A stretch of 47,685 nucleotides of DNA from Bacteroidaceae bacterium (GCA_017649485.1 JAGCGS010000005.1:1-47685), one strand, 5' to 3'. Shown: positions 17,572 to 26,315, counted from the first letter of the stretch. Translations and numbers: made by a program. The notes: generated from the sequence alone by a model not told the origin.

Positions 17572-19617
17572 TTAGAATGTCAAGACTACTCGTTCGCCCA
17601 AGCGCTTAGCCAAATCGACTTGCACTTCCCGCAATTCAGTATACCGCTGGATGATTTGGGCACATTTCACTGTATCGTTTGCAACAACTGGGTCTTGTAG
17701 CTGCCTCATCACATCTTTCATCAACTCATTGACTATGGCATACTTATAGCTGGTGGCTATCTCTACTGCTAATTCTTCCAGACGTTTGTCGTCGGTAACA
17801 ATCGTTTGATTCTTGAAATGATACTTACTGAGCTCATAACGGTTTTCAATCAGGTTCAATGCCACACTACTGATAGCTGCATCCGGATGGTTAATGAAAT
17901 ATCTCTCCGCACTAAAGCCGGTGTCATGTAAATGCTCCACAGCTTGCTTGAACATCTCCCTGTATAGAGGGTCAGACAATTCAATGCTATCTTGTAAAAG
18001 GTTGTTGTGCAAGAAATCAATAACGGTCACAGTCACGAGTTGCCCCTCTTCATCTGTAAGCTCACACATGGTTTGCTCACCATAGCGAACCACTAACTGC
18101 ATAAACAACCTTTCGTATTTACTTAGAACAGTTACCCGCTGAGCATCAACCATTGAGCTTAGAGGTATATCTTTCGGAGCTTTTTCTGATGGCAAAGGTG
18201 GATTCTCGGGTGGAGTTTGTTCTGCTGGTTGATTCTTCTTTTCCTCCGCCTTCTTATTCGCCTGTCGCTGATCCGCCACATACCCCACTAAGCGTTTTTC
18301 CTCAATGCCCAACATATCAGCAGCCTCCTTGATAAATATATCACGCATAATGGCTTCTGGGATAACGGCTATGGTCTTGGTCAGATCTCTTATGGCCTCA
18401 CCACGTTTCAAAGGATCATCACCAGCCTGGCGCAACAGTAAGTTGGTCTTGAAGCGGATATAGTCGGTAGCATTGTCGGTGATAAACTGTCGATACTCCT
18501 GAGCTGTATGCTTACGCGCAAAAGAGTCAGGGTCATCACCATCGGGCAAGAGACATACCTTCACAGTCATTCCCTCTTGCAACAGCATCTCAGCACTACG
18601 AATGGTTGCATGGATACCAGCCTCATCACCGTCATAGAGCAACACAATGTTGTTCGTAAATCGATGCAACATACTGATTTGGTACTTACCGAGAGCTGTT
18701 CCAGAGTTGGCCACCACATTCTCCAAGCCACACTGGTGCATGGATATAACATCTGTATAGCCCTCCACCATATATACACAGTCCTCTTTCACAATGGCTT
18801 TCTTTGCCTGGAAGATGCCATACAGCTCACGTTCTTTGTGATAAATCTCCGAATCCAGTGAATTGACATACTTCTGACTCACCCCCTTGGTGCGAGAATC
18901 GAGCACTCGGGCACCAAAACCTATTACCTTACCGCTCAAACTGATCCAAGGAAAGATTACGCGCCCGGCATAACGGTCCACCAACTGCCCATCCTCACGC
19001 TTGTAGCAGATGCCTGCACCTTTAATCACCATCTCATCATGGTCATTTATCTTAACCTTGGTCTCGTATGAGGTAAGGAATTTCTCGTTATATCCTTTAG
19101 CTACTGCCGCTTTGGGGAAGGCATCACGCTTAGGTAAGGCATAACCCAACTGGAACTTCTCTATGATGTCATCCCGAAAGCCACGGGAGCGGAAATACGC
19201 CAAGCCAACGCTCCGTCCTTCAGGGTTATTCAGCAAAATATCATGATAATAGTCTCGTGCAAACTGATTGATAATAAAGGCACTCTCACGGTCATTCTGC
19301 GCCTGACGCTCCTCCTTGCTCAACTCTCGCTCCTTCACCTCTATGTTATATTTCTTGGCAAGATACTTCAACGCCTCCACATAGGTAACCTGTTCATGCT
19401 CCATAATAAAGTGCACAGGGTTGCCTCCCTTACCGCAGGCAAAGCACTTGCAAATGTTGCGTGAAGGGGACACGGAGAATGAGGGTGTACGGTCGTCGTG
19501 GAACGGACACAACCCCACATAATTCACCCCTCGCTTGCGCAATGTGACGAAATCAGACACCACATCCACTATCTGGGCGGCATCAATAATCTTATCTATG
19601 GTAGCCTGGTCAATCAT
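17572..19617 (-). CDS. dnaG: DNA primase
   Basis: Makes RNA primers for chromosome replication. From ATG 19617 (MIDQATIDKIIDAAQIVDVV) the product is 681 residues; the open frame to 19668 adds an unlikely N-terminus. The CHC2 zinc finger has the ligands Cys, His, Cys, Cys in LCPFHDDRTPSF and CKCFACGKGG (about 37-65). The DnaG core follows, then the TOPRIM domain at about 255-340 with VEGYTDVISMHQ, SGTALG and LLYDGDEAG. A low-complexity K/E/P/Q linker near 450-480 leads to a C-terminal helicase-binding region that diverges from E. coli. It diverges from the symporter gene (77-base gap). Confidence 0.94.
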   Translation of the reverse strand: MIDQATIDKIIDAAQIVDVVSDFVTLRKRGVNYVGLCPFHDDRTPSFSVSPSRNICKCFACGKGGNPVHFIMEHEQVTYVEALKYLAKKYNIEVKERELSKEERQAQNDRESAFIINQFARDYYHDILLNNPEGRSVGLAYFRSRGFRDDIIEKFQLGYALPKRDAFPKAAVAKGYNEKFLTSYETKVKINDHDEMVIKGAGICYKREDGQLVDRYAGRVIFPWISLSGKVIGFGARVLDSRTKGVSQKYVNSLDSEIYHKERELYGIFQAKKAIVKEDCVYMVEGYTDVISMHQCGLENVVANSGTALGKYQISMLHRFTNNIVLLYDGDEAGIHATIRSAEMLLQEGMTVKVCLLPDGDDPDSFARKHTAQEYRQFITDNATDYIRFKTNLLLRQAGDDPLKRGEAIRDLTKTIAVIPEAIMRDIFIKEAADMLGIEEKRLVGYVADQRQANKKAEEKKNQPAEQTPPENPPLPSEKAPKDIPLSSMVDAQRVTVLSKYERLFMQLVVRYGEQTMCELTDEEGQLVTVTVIDFLHNNLLQDSIELSDPLYREMFKQAVEHLHDTGFSAERYFINHPDAAISSVALNLIENRYELSKYHFKNQTIVTDDKRLEELAVEIATSYKYAIVNELMKDVMRQLQDPVVANDTVKCAQIIQRYTELREVQVDLAKRLGERVVLTF

Positions 19618-19694
19618 ATCAGATGCGAAAATACAAATAAACTGGCAAAATCCCAAGTGAAATCTCAAATAAAAACATTACCTTTACAACCGAT

Positions 19695-21131
19695 ATGACA
19701 AACTCATGGACGGACATATTCGCTGCCAATGGCTCATTAAACCAGAATATCTTGGTTGTGAGCGATGTTATCTGGACTTACCTCTTGGTGGCTCTGCTCA
19801 TAGGCTGTGGATTGTATTTTACTTATAAGACACGCTTCGTACAGTTCCGTATGCTTAGGGAGATGATACGCCTGCTCACTGAGTCTGCCGTAACAAAGCA
19901 AGGAGAGAAACACATCTCCTCGTTCCAAGCCTTTGCCGTATCAGTTGCCACTCGCGTAGGCACAGGCAACTTGGCTGGTGTTGCCACCGCCATTACCATA
20001 GGCGGGCCAGGTTCAGTGTTTTGGATGTGGGTCATTGCCCTGATAGGCTCGGCATCTGCTTTCGTAGAATCTACTTTAGCACAGCTCTTTAAACAGAAGC
20101 ATCGTGACTCCTTCATCGGAGGTCCTGCCTATTATATATTAAAAGGTATGAAGCTGAAGTGGATGGCTGCCTTGTTTGCAGTACTCATTACCATTACCTT
20201 CGGTCTCTCCTACAACTCCATCCAGAGCAACACCATTTGCAGTGCCATGCAGCAAGCCTTTGGCTTCAGTCCCCTCTGGATAGGTATAGTCATAGCCATC
20301 TTAGCTTTGGCAGTGGTATTTGGAGGCATCCATCGCATTGCAAAAGTGAGCAGTGTGCTGGTACCTCTGATGGCTGTAGGCTATTTCCTGTTGGCCTTTA
20401 CAGTGGTTTTACTCAATATCAGCATCCTGCCAGAGATCTTGAAACAAATTGTACAGGGAGCCTTTGGAATTGAGCAGTTTGCAGGAGGCACCTTGGGAGC
20501 TACCATGATGACGGGCATCAAGCGAGGTCTGTTCAGCAACGAGGCAGGTGAAGGTTCCGCGCCTAATGTAGCCGCCACTGCCCACACCTCACATCCAGTA
20601 AAACAAGGACTGATCCAAGCGTTAGGAGTTTTTACCGACACCTTATTGGTGTGCAGTTGCACAGCTTTCATCATCTTGCTCAGTGGGGCTTACCAGACAA
20701 CCGATTTCAATGGCATCGCCTTGACACAAGAGTCGTTACAGAGCGAGATAGGCTCTTCAGGTCCTATATTTGTAGCTGTGGCGGTTTGTCTCTTCGCATT
20801 CAGTAGCATCATCGGCAATTATTATTATGGTGAGGCAAACATCCGCTTCCTTACACCCAAGAAAAGTATATTATACTTTTATCGTATATGTTCAGCAGGT
20901 TTAGTCGTGTTGTTTGGCGCTATTGCCAGCTTAGACATTGTATGGAACATAGGCGATGTATGCATGGCTTGCTTGGCAGCCTGCAACTTAGTGGCCATCA
21001 TCTGCTTAGGCAAATATGCCTTCCGCCTTCTTGACGACTATCGTGCCCAAAAGAGGAAAGGCATAAAAGAACCTGTTTTCACCAAAGACAAACTGCCTGA
21101 GATTGCTGACAGGATAGAGTGCTGGGAATAG
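19695..21131 (+). CDS. Sodium:alanine symporter (AGCS family)
   Basis: Inner-membrane carrier that takes up alanine or glycine with sodium. The 478-residue protein has about 10-11 hydrophobic helices. Family segments include ATRVGTGNLAGVATAITIGG near residue 90, GGPAYYILKGMKLKW near 142 and RGLFSNEAGEGSAPNVAATA near 280, the substrate/ion-binding stretch. A basic cytoplasmic tail of about 40 residues ends the protein. A near-consensus TACCTTTA at 19679-19686 is the only promoter-like element in the gap and is very close to the ATG. The gene is single; the convergent repeat-protein gene begins 31 bases after its stop. Confidence 0.92.
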   Translation: MTNSWTDIFAANGSLNQNILVVSDVIWTYLLVALLIGCGLYFTYKTRFVQFRMLREMIRLLTESAVTKQGEKHISSFQAFAVSVATRVGTGNLAGVATAITIGGPGSVFWMWVIALIGSASAFVESTLAQLFKQKHRDSFIGGPAYYILKGMKLKWMAALFAVLITITFGLSYNSIQSNTICSAMQQAFGFSPLWIGIVIAILALAVVFGGIHRIAKVSSVLVPLMAVGYFLLAFTVVLLNISILPEILKQIVQGAFGIEQFAGGTLGATMMTGIKRGLFSNEAGEGSAPNVAATAHTSHPVKQGLIQALGVFTDTLLVCSCTAFIILLSGAYQTTDFNGIALTQESLQSEIGSSGPIFVAVAVCLFAFSSIIGNYYYGEANIRFLTPKKSILYFYRICSAGLVVLFGAIASLDIVWNIGDVCMACLAACNLVAIICLGKYAFRLLDDYRAQKRKGIKEPVFTKDKLPEIADRIECWE

Positions 21132-21162
21132 TACAATGATTGATTTCCGATGAACATGTTCA

Positions 21163-21561
21163 CTACAAATCCCAGAAGTGGAAAAAGAAGATCAAAGCCA
21201 AAACTGTATGGTCAATACTACTTCCACGCCCTATTAAAGATCCACTGGCATTATAGATACGATCGCCTTCAATACGCCCCAACAGGCTTCCACTCCGATT
21301 ATAAACTCGGTTGCCATCAATACGCCCCATCAAGCTCCCGCTTTGGCTATAAAACCGGTCACGATCAACTCTGCCTATAAAGCTACCCGACTGGTTATAC
21401 AACCTCTCGCCGTCAATTCTACCCTTGAGACTACCACTTCTGTTATAGATTCTACCATTCTCTACCTTGCCCATCAAGCTTCCACTGGCATTATAAAATT
21501 GTTGTGCTGATGAAGTAAGCACGAACGTCATAAAACTTAACAACAATAATAATCTTTTCAT
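21163..21561 (-). CDS. Small exported protein of six 16-residue repeats (5-fold beta-flower-like)
   Basis: From ATG 21561 (MKRLLLLLSFMTFVLTSSAQ, a signal peptide cleaved near residue 20) the product is 132 residues. The mature part consists of six tandem units with consensus (hydrophobic)-Y-N-x-S-G-S-L-x-G-R-(I/V)-x-G-x-R, starting at residues 22, 38, 54, 70, 86 and 102; the last is incomplete. It ends with a hydrophobic tail, LALIFFFHFWDL, that could be a membrane anchor or a buried strand. The pattern resembles a Bacteroidota family that I recall being called 5-fold beta-flower proteins; the match is from memory and the function is unknown. It lies 49 bases downstream of the next gene on the same strand and may share its transcript. 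Confidence 0.8.
   Translation of the reverse strand: MKRLLLLLSFMTFVLTSSAQQFYNASGSLMGKVENGRIYNRSGSLKGRIDGERLYNQSGSFIGRVDRDRFYSQSGSLMGRIDGNRVYNRSGSLLGRIEGDRIYNASGSLIGRGSSIDHTVLALIFFFHFWDL
21226..21498 (-). repeat. Tandem 48-bp coding repeats
   Basis: Five full units and one partial unit of 48 bases each encode the 16-residue repeats of the small exported protein. The units differ at many third positions and at several variable codons, so they are diverged and not recently amplified. Confidence 0.85.
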
Positions 21562-21610
21562 CTTTAATGTAATAAACAAATAACTCAACTACGATAATCT
21601 TCCATCCATC

Positions 21611-22231
21611 TTACTTCTCGCGATGATCGATGTAAGTATAATCTGCATATAACTGCTCTGGAAAGACGAAAGTTTCATCTGGGATGTCACCATGATAGAA
21701 ATTGGAGATCTTAATGGTGGTGGAGAAGATGAAAACTTTGACACGAAGACTTTCTGGATAGCCAGTTTCCTTATCTATAAAGCATTTGGCTTCCTTGACA
21801 CCTTTCACACCTTTCTTGGCTTTCAGGGTAATGACATACTGACCCTTTTCCTCATGGGCGGAATAGGTATAATTGTCGGGTTCGAAAGTGAATTTGGAAG
21901 CATACTTATCACGGGCTTCGTCAGTTATGCTATAGACATCTACCAGGCGCTTGTTTCGATCAACGCGCGTATATGTAGAGCCATCATTCCAAGCGTTGTA
22001 TTTCTCATCAATAAACTTGCTCTTGTTCTGCTTGTACCAGATGGTGCCTTCGGTCTTGTAGATGCCAATGATATTGACGGCATAATGAAGTGTACAGCCT
22101 TCATCGCCGAATACCATCTTGTATTTTTCATCAAACAGGCGGCGGGCTTCATCTGCCGTATAGGCCTGCTGACCCATAACAGAAAGCCCAGCCATCACAC
22201 AAAGGAGCAATAACAACAATCCTTTCTTCAT
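21611..22231 (-). CDS. Exported protein, LolA/MucB-like fold suspected
   Basis: I do not recognise the exact family. From ATG 22231 (MKKGLLLLLLCVMAGLSVMG, signal peptide, then QQAYTADEA) the product is 206 residues; another in-frame ATG is at 22246. The mature protein alternates short strands with charged turns: TLHYAVNIIGIYKTEGTIWY, later GQYVITLKAKKGVKGVKEAK and CFIDKETGYPESLRVKVF. This is the arrangement of LolA/LolB/MucB-type lipid- or lipoprotein-binding sheets in the periplasm (inference). It has no lipobox. It lies 45 bases after tyrA on the same strand with no terminator, and 49 bases before the repeat protein, so both may be read through from the aromatic operon. Confidence 0.7.
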   Translation of the reverse strand: MKKGLLLLLLCVMAGLSVMGQQAYTADEARRLFDEKYKMVFGDEGCTLHYAVNIIGIYKTEGTIWYKQNKSKFIDEKYNAWNDGSTYTRVDRNKRLVDVYSITDEARDKYASKFTFEPDNYTYSAHEEKGQYVITLKAKKGVKGVKEAKCFIDKETGYPESLRVKVFIFSTTIKISNFYHGDIPDETFVFPEQLYADYTYIDHREK

Positions 22232-22276
22232 AACCCCGACATCCAATTAATCAGAAGAGAACTAACATAACTGATT

Positions 22277-23053
22277 TCAGCCCAACACATTACCACGTAT
22301 CTTGGCGAGGTAGTGCTTGAACCCTTCACCATCTTTGTCGCTCAGGATTTGAAGCAGTTCCTTTAGCTCACGACGGATATTCTCAACCTGTGGCATGGTG
22401 CGAGGATTGAACAATATTTCCTGCAAGAGGTAATCATCCTCGTTCATCACCCCACGAGCTATTGCCATATGCTTCTTGAAAGTGGTACCTGGCGCATCCT
22501 GATGTTTCATCACAGCAGCAAACACAAAGGTGGATACAAACGGAATACTAAGTGAGTAAGCCACTGTCTCGTCATGCTCATCGAAGGTATATTCAAAAAT
22601 ATTCAAATGTAGGCTCTGGTACAGGTCCTTAAAAAAGATTCGTCCCAAATGATCGCCCTCCTTGATGATGATGGCGTTCTCGCTACTCAGGTTACTCAGC
22701 GAGGCAAATGTAGGACCGAACATCGGGTGTGTGGACACATAACGGAAGCCACTCTTCTCATAGTACTCCTGCAAACCAGTCTTCACTGAGGCAATATCGC
22801 TGATAATGCAGTCTTTAGATAATGCAGGAAGCACCAAATCAAAGGCATCGAACGTATATTTCAAGGTCACTGCGTTAATCACCAACTCTGGGTTGAAAGC
22901 CTTGATTTCATCCACTGTAGTATAGCGATAGGTATGATATACGAACCTCAGCTTCTGAGGGTCGGTATCGAACACAGCCGTTTCATGCTGAAAACTAAGC
23001 ACATCGGTTAGGAAGGTGCCCATCTTGCCGGCACCAAGAATCAATATTCTCAT
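22277..23053 (-). CDS. tyrA: Prephenate dehydrogenase
   Basis: Oxidative decarboxylation of prephenate to 4-hydroxyphenylpyruvate, the last committed step to tyrosine. The 258-residue protein starts with the nucleotide-binding glycine motif ILGAGKMGTFL at residues 4-14. The catalytic region includes THPMFGPTF, which holds the conserved His, and a helical C-terminal domain follows. It is a stand-alone dehydrogenase without chorismate mutase or ACT domain, since the mutase is fused to the DAHP synthase upstream. The gap to that gene is two bases. It is the last gene of the attenuator-controlled aromatic operon. Confidence 0.9.
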   Translation of the reverse strand: MRILILGAGKMGTFLTDVLSFQHETAVFDTDPQKLRFVYHTYRYTTVDEIKAFNPELVINAVTLKYTFDAFDLVLPALSKDCIISDIASVKTGLQEYYEKSGFRYVSTHPMFGPTFASLSNLSSENAIIIKEGDHLGRIFFKDLYQSLHLNIFEYTFDEHDETVAYSLSIPFVSTFVFAAVMKHQDAPGTTFKKHMAIARGVMNEDDYLLQEILFNPRTMPQVENIRRELKELLQILSDKDGEGFKHYLAKIRGNVLG

Positions 23054-23055
23054 AG

Positions 23056-24123
23056 TTACATGTTTAAGATTTCCAACTGCTGACGCACACTCTCCTCATG
23101 AATGGCTTCAAAAATTTTGCGTACACACATTGGGCTGACACCACAGAGTGCACCCTGTGAGCCTCGTTTATCGAGAATCTCGCTATAACGTCCTGTCTGC
23201 AAAACTGTCATGTTGTGTTCTTTCTTAAACACACCGATTTCGCGAGCCACACGCATACGCTTAGACAACTCCTGAATCAGGTTGTCGTCACATTCGTCAA
23301 TTTGTTTACGCAACTCATTCAGACTCTCTGTAGAATATGTTTCCTTACGGATAACCAACAGATTGAGAATGTAGTCGAGGATATCAGGAGTGACTTGCTG
23401 GGCAGCATCACTCCAAGCCAGGTCAGGCGTGCAATGGCTCTCAATAATCAGTCCGTCCATGCCTAAGTCCATGGCTTGCTGGCACAATGGAGCCACCAAC
23501 TCGCGTCTGCCTCCTATATGACTTGGGTCGCAGAACAGAGGCAAGGTAGGAATGCGGCGACGCAGTTCGATAGGGATATGCCACTGAGGTATGTTACGAT
23601 AGATCTTTTTGTCGCTACTGCTGAATCCGCGATGGATGGCACCCAAGCGCTTGATGCCAGCTTGGTTCAGTCGCTCCATGCCACCAATCCACAACTCGAT
23701 ATCGGGATTCACAGGGTTCTTCACCAATACAGGGATATCCACGCCTTTCAAAGCATCGGAAATTTCCTGCATGGCAAACGGACTGGCAGTGGTACGCGCG
23801 CCAATCCACAGCATATCCATGCCATACTTCAACGCCAGTTCCACATGCTCAGCATGGGCCACCTCGGTAGTGATGTACATGCCCGTTTCCTGCTTCACTC
23901 GCTGCATCCAAGGCAAAGCTATCTCGCCATTGCCCTCAAAACCACCTGGTTTCGTGCGAGGCTTCCACACACCAGCACGGAAGATTTTCACGCCGTTGTT
24001 TGCCAACGCATGGGCAGTATTCATCACTTGCTCTTCGGTTTCCGCACTACACGGACCAGCTATCACAATGGGACGTTCCTTCTTTACGCCCGCTAACTCA
24101 ATAGGAAGTAAATCTAGTTCCAT
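23056..24123 (-). CDS. Bifunctional DAHP synthase / chorismate mutase (type II)
   Basis: Catalyses the first step of the shikimate pathway (phosphoenolpyruvate plus erythrose 4-phosphate to DAHP) and the conversion of chorismate to prephenate. The product is 355 residues. The DAHP synthase part (about 1-260) shows IVIAGPCSAETEEQ near 19-32, RAGVWKPRTKPGGFEG near 49-64, LVKNPVNPD and the metal-site motif CDPSHIGGRRE. The last 90 residues form an AroQ-type chorismate mutase, ESLNELRKQIDECDDNLIQE, with the usual helical KKEHN segment. The fusion allows prephenate or chorismate to feed back on entry to the pathway. It is four bases from the aminotransferase gene and two from tyrA. Confidence 0.93.
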   Translation of the reverse strand: MELDLLPIELAGVKKERPIVIAGPCSAETEEQVMNTAHALANNGVKIFRAGVWKPRTKPGGFEGNGEIALPWMQRVKQETGMYITTEVAHAEHVELALKYGMDMLWIGARTTASPFAMQEISDALKGVDIPVLVKNPVNPDIELWIGGMERLNQAGIKRLGAIHRGFSSSDKKIYRNIPQWHIPIELRRRIPTLPLFCDPSHIGGRRELVAPLCQQAMDLGMDGLIIESHCTPDLAWSDAAQQVTPDILDYILNLLVIRKETYSTESLNELRKQIDECDDNLIQELSKRMRVAREIGVFKKEHNMTVLQTGRYSEILDKRGSQGALCGVSPMCVRKIFEAIHEESVRQQLEILNM

Positions 24124-24127
24124 ATTA

Positions 24128-25312
24128 TTATTTGTTTAGTTTTTTCACTCTTTCTAAAGCTTCTGCCAACTTATCATCTTTACAACAAAGAGAGATGCGA
24201 ACGAATCTTGCGCCATTACTACCAAAGATGAAACCAGGCGTGATGAACACCCGCGCTTCATGCAGCACACGCTCTGTCAGTTCCTCCACATCTTCATAGC
24301 TATCAGGTATCTTGCCCCAAAGGAACATACCCACCTGCCTCTCGTCGTAGGTACAGCCCAGCTCGTGCATGATGGCACCTGCCAAGGCACGGCGGTTGCA
24401 ATAATTGCGGTTATTGCCCTCATACCAGTCGGCTTCGGCATCAAGGGCAGTGGCAGCTGCTAACTGTACAGCGCGGAACATACCACTGTCGATATTGCTC
24501 TTCACCTTCAGAATCCATTGCACAAAATCGGCATTCGACGCCAGCATGCCCACACGCCATCCAGGCATGTTGTGGCTCTTGCTCATCGAGTTGAACTCAA
24601 TGCAACAGTCCTTGGCACCTGGCACACTCAATATGCTCTGCGGATGGTCATTCAAGATAAAGCTATACGGATTGTCATTCACTATAACGATGTCCTTCTC
24701 TTTCGCCAACTTCACCAGTCTCTCGTAGAGTTCAGGCGTAGCGTTCGTTCCTGTCGGCATATGCGGATAGTTCGTCCACATCAGTTTCACCTTACTCATG
24801 TCCATCTGCTCCAATGCCTCGAAGTCTGGCATCCAACCGTTCTCCTCCTTCAGGTCATAATACACCACCTCGGCACCCAATATCTTACTCAGCGAGGTGT
24901 AGGTTGGATAGCCAGGGTTTGGCACTAACACCTGATCGCCAGGATTCACGAAAGCCAAAGTCACATGCAGGATACCTTCCTTCGAGCCTATCAGTGGCTG
25001 GATCTCCTTGTTGGCATCCAGGTCAACATTATACCAACGCTTGTACCAGCGCGCAAAGGCCTGTCGCAACTCAGGTATGCCCACATATGGCTGATAGCCA
25101 TGACCATTAGGGTCTTGAGCCGCCTCGCACAAACATTGCAATGTCTCTGCCGACGGTGGCATATCCGGACTACCAATACCTAAGCTAATCACATCCTTGC
25201 CCTCTGCATTCATATGTGCCACTTCTTTCAACTTGCGTGAAAAGTAATACTCGCTCACACTGCCCAGTCTATCGGCTGGTCTTATCTTAGATTGTTGATT
25301 TTCCTGCTTCAT
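24128..25312 (-). CDS. PLP-dependent aminotransferase (aspartate/aromatic type)
   Basis: Class I/II aminotransferase, probably transaminating phenylpyruvate and 4-hydroxyphenylpyruvate in the final step to Phe and Tyr; this role is inferred from position. From ATG 25312 it is 394 residues. A TTG start nine bases earlier is possible, but GGAGA sits at the right distance before the ATG. PLP-binding Lys is in EFNSMSKSHNMPGWRVG, the substrate-carboxylate Arg is likely in FVRISLCCKDD near the C-terminus, and NPGYPTY and NDNPYSF are family motifs. Its start overlaps the pheA 3' end by 26 bases. Confidence 0.9.
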   Translation of the reverse strand: MKQENQQSKIRPADRLGSVSEYYFSRKLKEVAHMNAEGKDVISLGIGSPDMPPSAETLQCLCEAAQDPNGHGYQPYVGIPELRQAFARWYKRWYNVDLDANKEIQPLIGSKEGILHVTLAFVNPGDQVLVPNPGYPTYTSLSKILGAEVVYYDLKEENGWMPDFEALEQMDMSKVKLMWTNYPHMPTGTNATPELYERLVKLAKEKDIVIVNDNPYSFILNDHPQSILSVPGAKDCCIEFNSMSKSHNMPGWRVGMLASNADFVQWILKVKSNIDSGMFRAVQLAAATALDAEADWYEGNNRNYCNRRALAGAIMHELGCTYDERQVGMFLWGKIPDSYEDVEELTERVLHEARVFITPGFIFGSNGARFVRISLCCKDDKLAEALERVKKLNK

Positions 25313-26135
25313 ATTCTCCAAGTATTTTTAGTTCTTTAGTTAAAGGCATGATGGCAGCTATCGACTGCTTGTAACGCAGCAAGTTGTCATACACAACATC
25401 TATATAGAATTGGTATTCCCATTCGCGTCCGATGATGGGCAACGACTGAATCTTCGTAAGGTTTATCTGGTAGAACGAAAGGATGGACAGTACCTGTGAC
25501 AAGCTACCCTCCCTGTGCGGCAAGGTAAAAACCAGATTCGCCTTGTTGGGGGTCATGGGCTTCGATCGGTTCAGCGCATCTACCTGCCAGGGGTCAGCCA
25601 CCACCAAGAAGCGGGTGAAATTGTGCTTGTTCGTCTCAATGCCTTCCTGCAACACCTTCATGCCATATATCTCAGCGGCATACTTCGAGCATATGGCGGC
25701 ATGCCCATGCAGGTTGTTCTGCTTGATATTCTCTGCACTCAAGGCAGTATCCTCAGTTTCCACCACCTTCAAGCCCGGATGTTGCTTCAAGAACTCACGG
25801 CACTGCATCAATGCGATGGGGTGAGAGTTCACCTCAGTGATATCCTGCCAGTCATCATCTGGCAAACACACGAAACTATGAGATATCCTCAACTTATGCT
25901 CGCCGATAATCTGCACACCACTTTGCCTCAGCAACTCATTATTGTACAACAGGCTTCCCGCAATGGTATTCTCAATAGCCAGCATGCCAAGCACATGACT
26001 ATCCTCGCTAACGGCTTTGAACACATCCTCGAACGTGGCACAGCATATCAACTCAATCTCTTCATTATCAAAAAAATGATGTGCCGCAATATCGTGATAG
26101 GAGCCTATTCCACCTTGTATCGCTACTCTCTTCAT
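25287..26135 (-). CDS. pheA: Prephenate dehydratase
   Basis: Converts prephenate to phenylpyruvate, committing flux to phenylalanine. From ATG 26135 (MKRVAIQGGIGSYHDIAAHH) the product is 282 residues. The catalytic motif NFTRFLVVA, with the essential Thr-Arg-Phe, is near residue 180. The C-terminal ACT domain follows: FTLPHREGSLSQVLSILSFY, then KIQSLPIIGREWEYQFYID. In well-studied enzymes the second segment reads ESRP and binds Phe; here it is QSLP. The chorismate mutase domain of E. coli PheA is absent and is supplied by the downstream fusion gene. It is the first structural gene after the leader and terminator. Confidence 0.93.
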   Translation of the reverse strand: MKRVAIQGGIGSYHDIAAHHFFDNEEIELICCATFEDVFKAVSEDSHVLGMLAIENTIAGSLLYNNELLRQSGVQIIGEHKLRISHSFVCLPDDDWQDITEVNSHPIALMQCREFLKQHPGLKVVETEDTALSAENIKQNNLHGHAAICSKYAAEIYGMKVLQEGIETNKHNFTRFLVVADPWQVDALNRSKPMTPNKANLVFTLPHREGSLSQVLSILSFYQINLTKIQSLPIIGREWEYQFYIDVVYDNLLRYKQSIAAIMPLTKELKILGEYEAGKSTI

Positions 26136-26148
26136 ACGGTCTAAACTA

Positions 26149-26184
26149 TAAAAAAATCCCGCCACACAATGTGAAGCGGGATTT
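26149..26184 (-). terminator. Attenuator terminator before pheA
   Basis: On the minus strand AAATCCCGC (complement of 26176-26184) pairs with GCGGGATTT (complement of 26154-26162) around an inner CACA/TGTG stem. The hairpin ends in a run of seven T followed by AT. It ends 13 bases before the pheA ATG and is downstream of the operon promoter, so it can only act as a regulated (leader) terminator for this operon. Confidence 0.9.
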
Positions 26185-26228
26185 ATATGATTTCTTAATT
26201 CTTCATTTTTGGTTCTTAAGCGTCACTG

Positions 26229-26315
26229 TCACTTGACACATACAAACTCCCGCTCTACTTTATGGCTAAAGTAAAAGTAATAAAAGTAGTATGCAAAAGT
26301 AAACAATGCCTTCAT
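26229..26315 (-). CDS. Phe/Tyr-rich leader peptide of the pheA operon
   Basis: A 28-codon frame, too short for most gene callers, starts at ATG 26315 and stops at TGA 26231-26229. Its first 16 residues are MKALFTFAYYFYYFYF: ten of residues 5-16 are Phe or Tyr, mostly in TTT and TAC codons. It ends with SHKVEREFVCVK. The codons for ERE supply the GCGGGA antiterminator strand. The start lies about 25 bases after the promoter's -7 element. A three-codon ATGAAGATATGA precedes it, and its stop overlaps the leader ATG. It should be a cis-acting sensor of charged tRNA-Phe and tRNA-Tyr, with no role for the free peptide expected. Confidence 0.85.
   Translation of the reverse strand: MKALFTFAYYFYYFYFSHKVEREFVCVK

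Larger units (their letters stand above)
26149..26315 (-). promoter_or_regulatory. Phe/Tyr leader-peptide attenuator of the aromatic operon
   Basis: Three exclusive pairings are visible in the leader RNA. Segment 1 (TACTTTA, complement of 26267-26273), inside the last aromatic codons, pairs with segment 2 (TAAAGTA, complement of 26256-26262) over the tetraloop GCCA. Just after segment 2, AGCGGGA (complement of 26248-26254) can pair with TCCCGCT (complement of 26175-26181), the 5' arm of the terminator, extended by TTT/AAA after one bulged G. That would prevent the terminator. A ribosome stalled on the Phe/Tyr codons would mask segment 1 and favour the antiterminator. All this is read from the sequence; the mechanism is by analogy with enterobacterial phe and trp attenuators. 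Confidence 0.85.

Noticed and set aside
18508-18861. 117-residue open frame on the plus strand inside dnaG
   Set aside because: It is the antisense shadow of the primase TOPRIM region, with no start context or family features.
19670-19694. TACCTTTA as a promoter for the alanine symporter
   Set aside because: It misses the final G of TAnnTTTG and lies so close to the ATG that the mRNA would be almost leaderless; kept only as a remark in the gene entry.
21226-21498. Regular 48-bp repeats that could suggest a CRISPR array
   Set aside because: The units are diverged, contiguous without unique spacers and lie fully in frame in a secreted protein gene.
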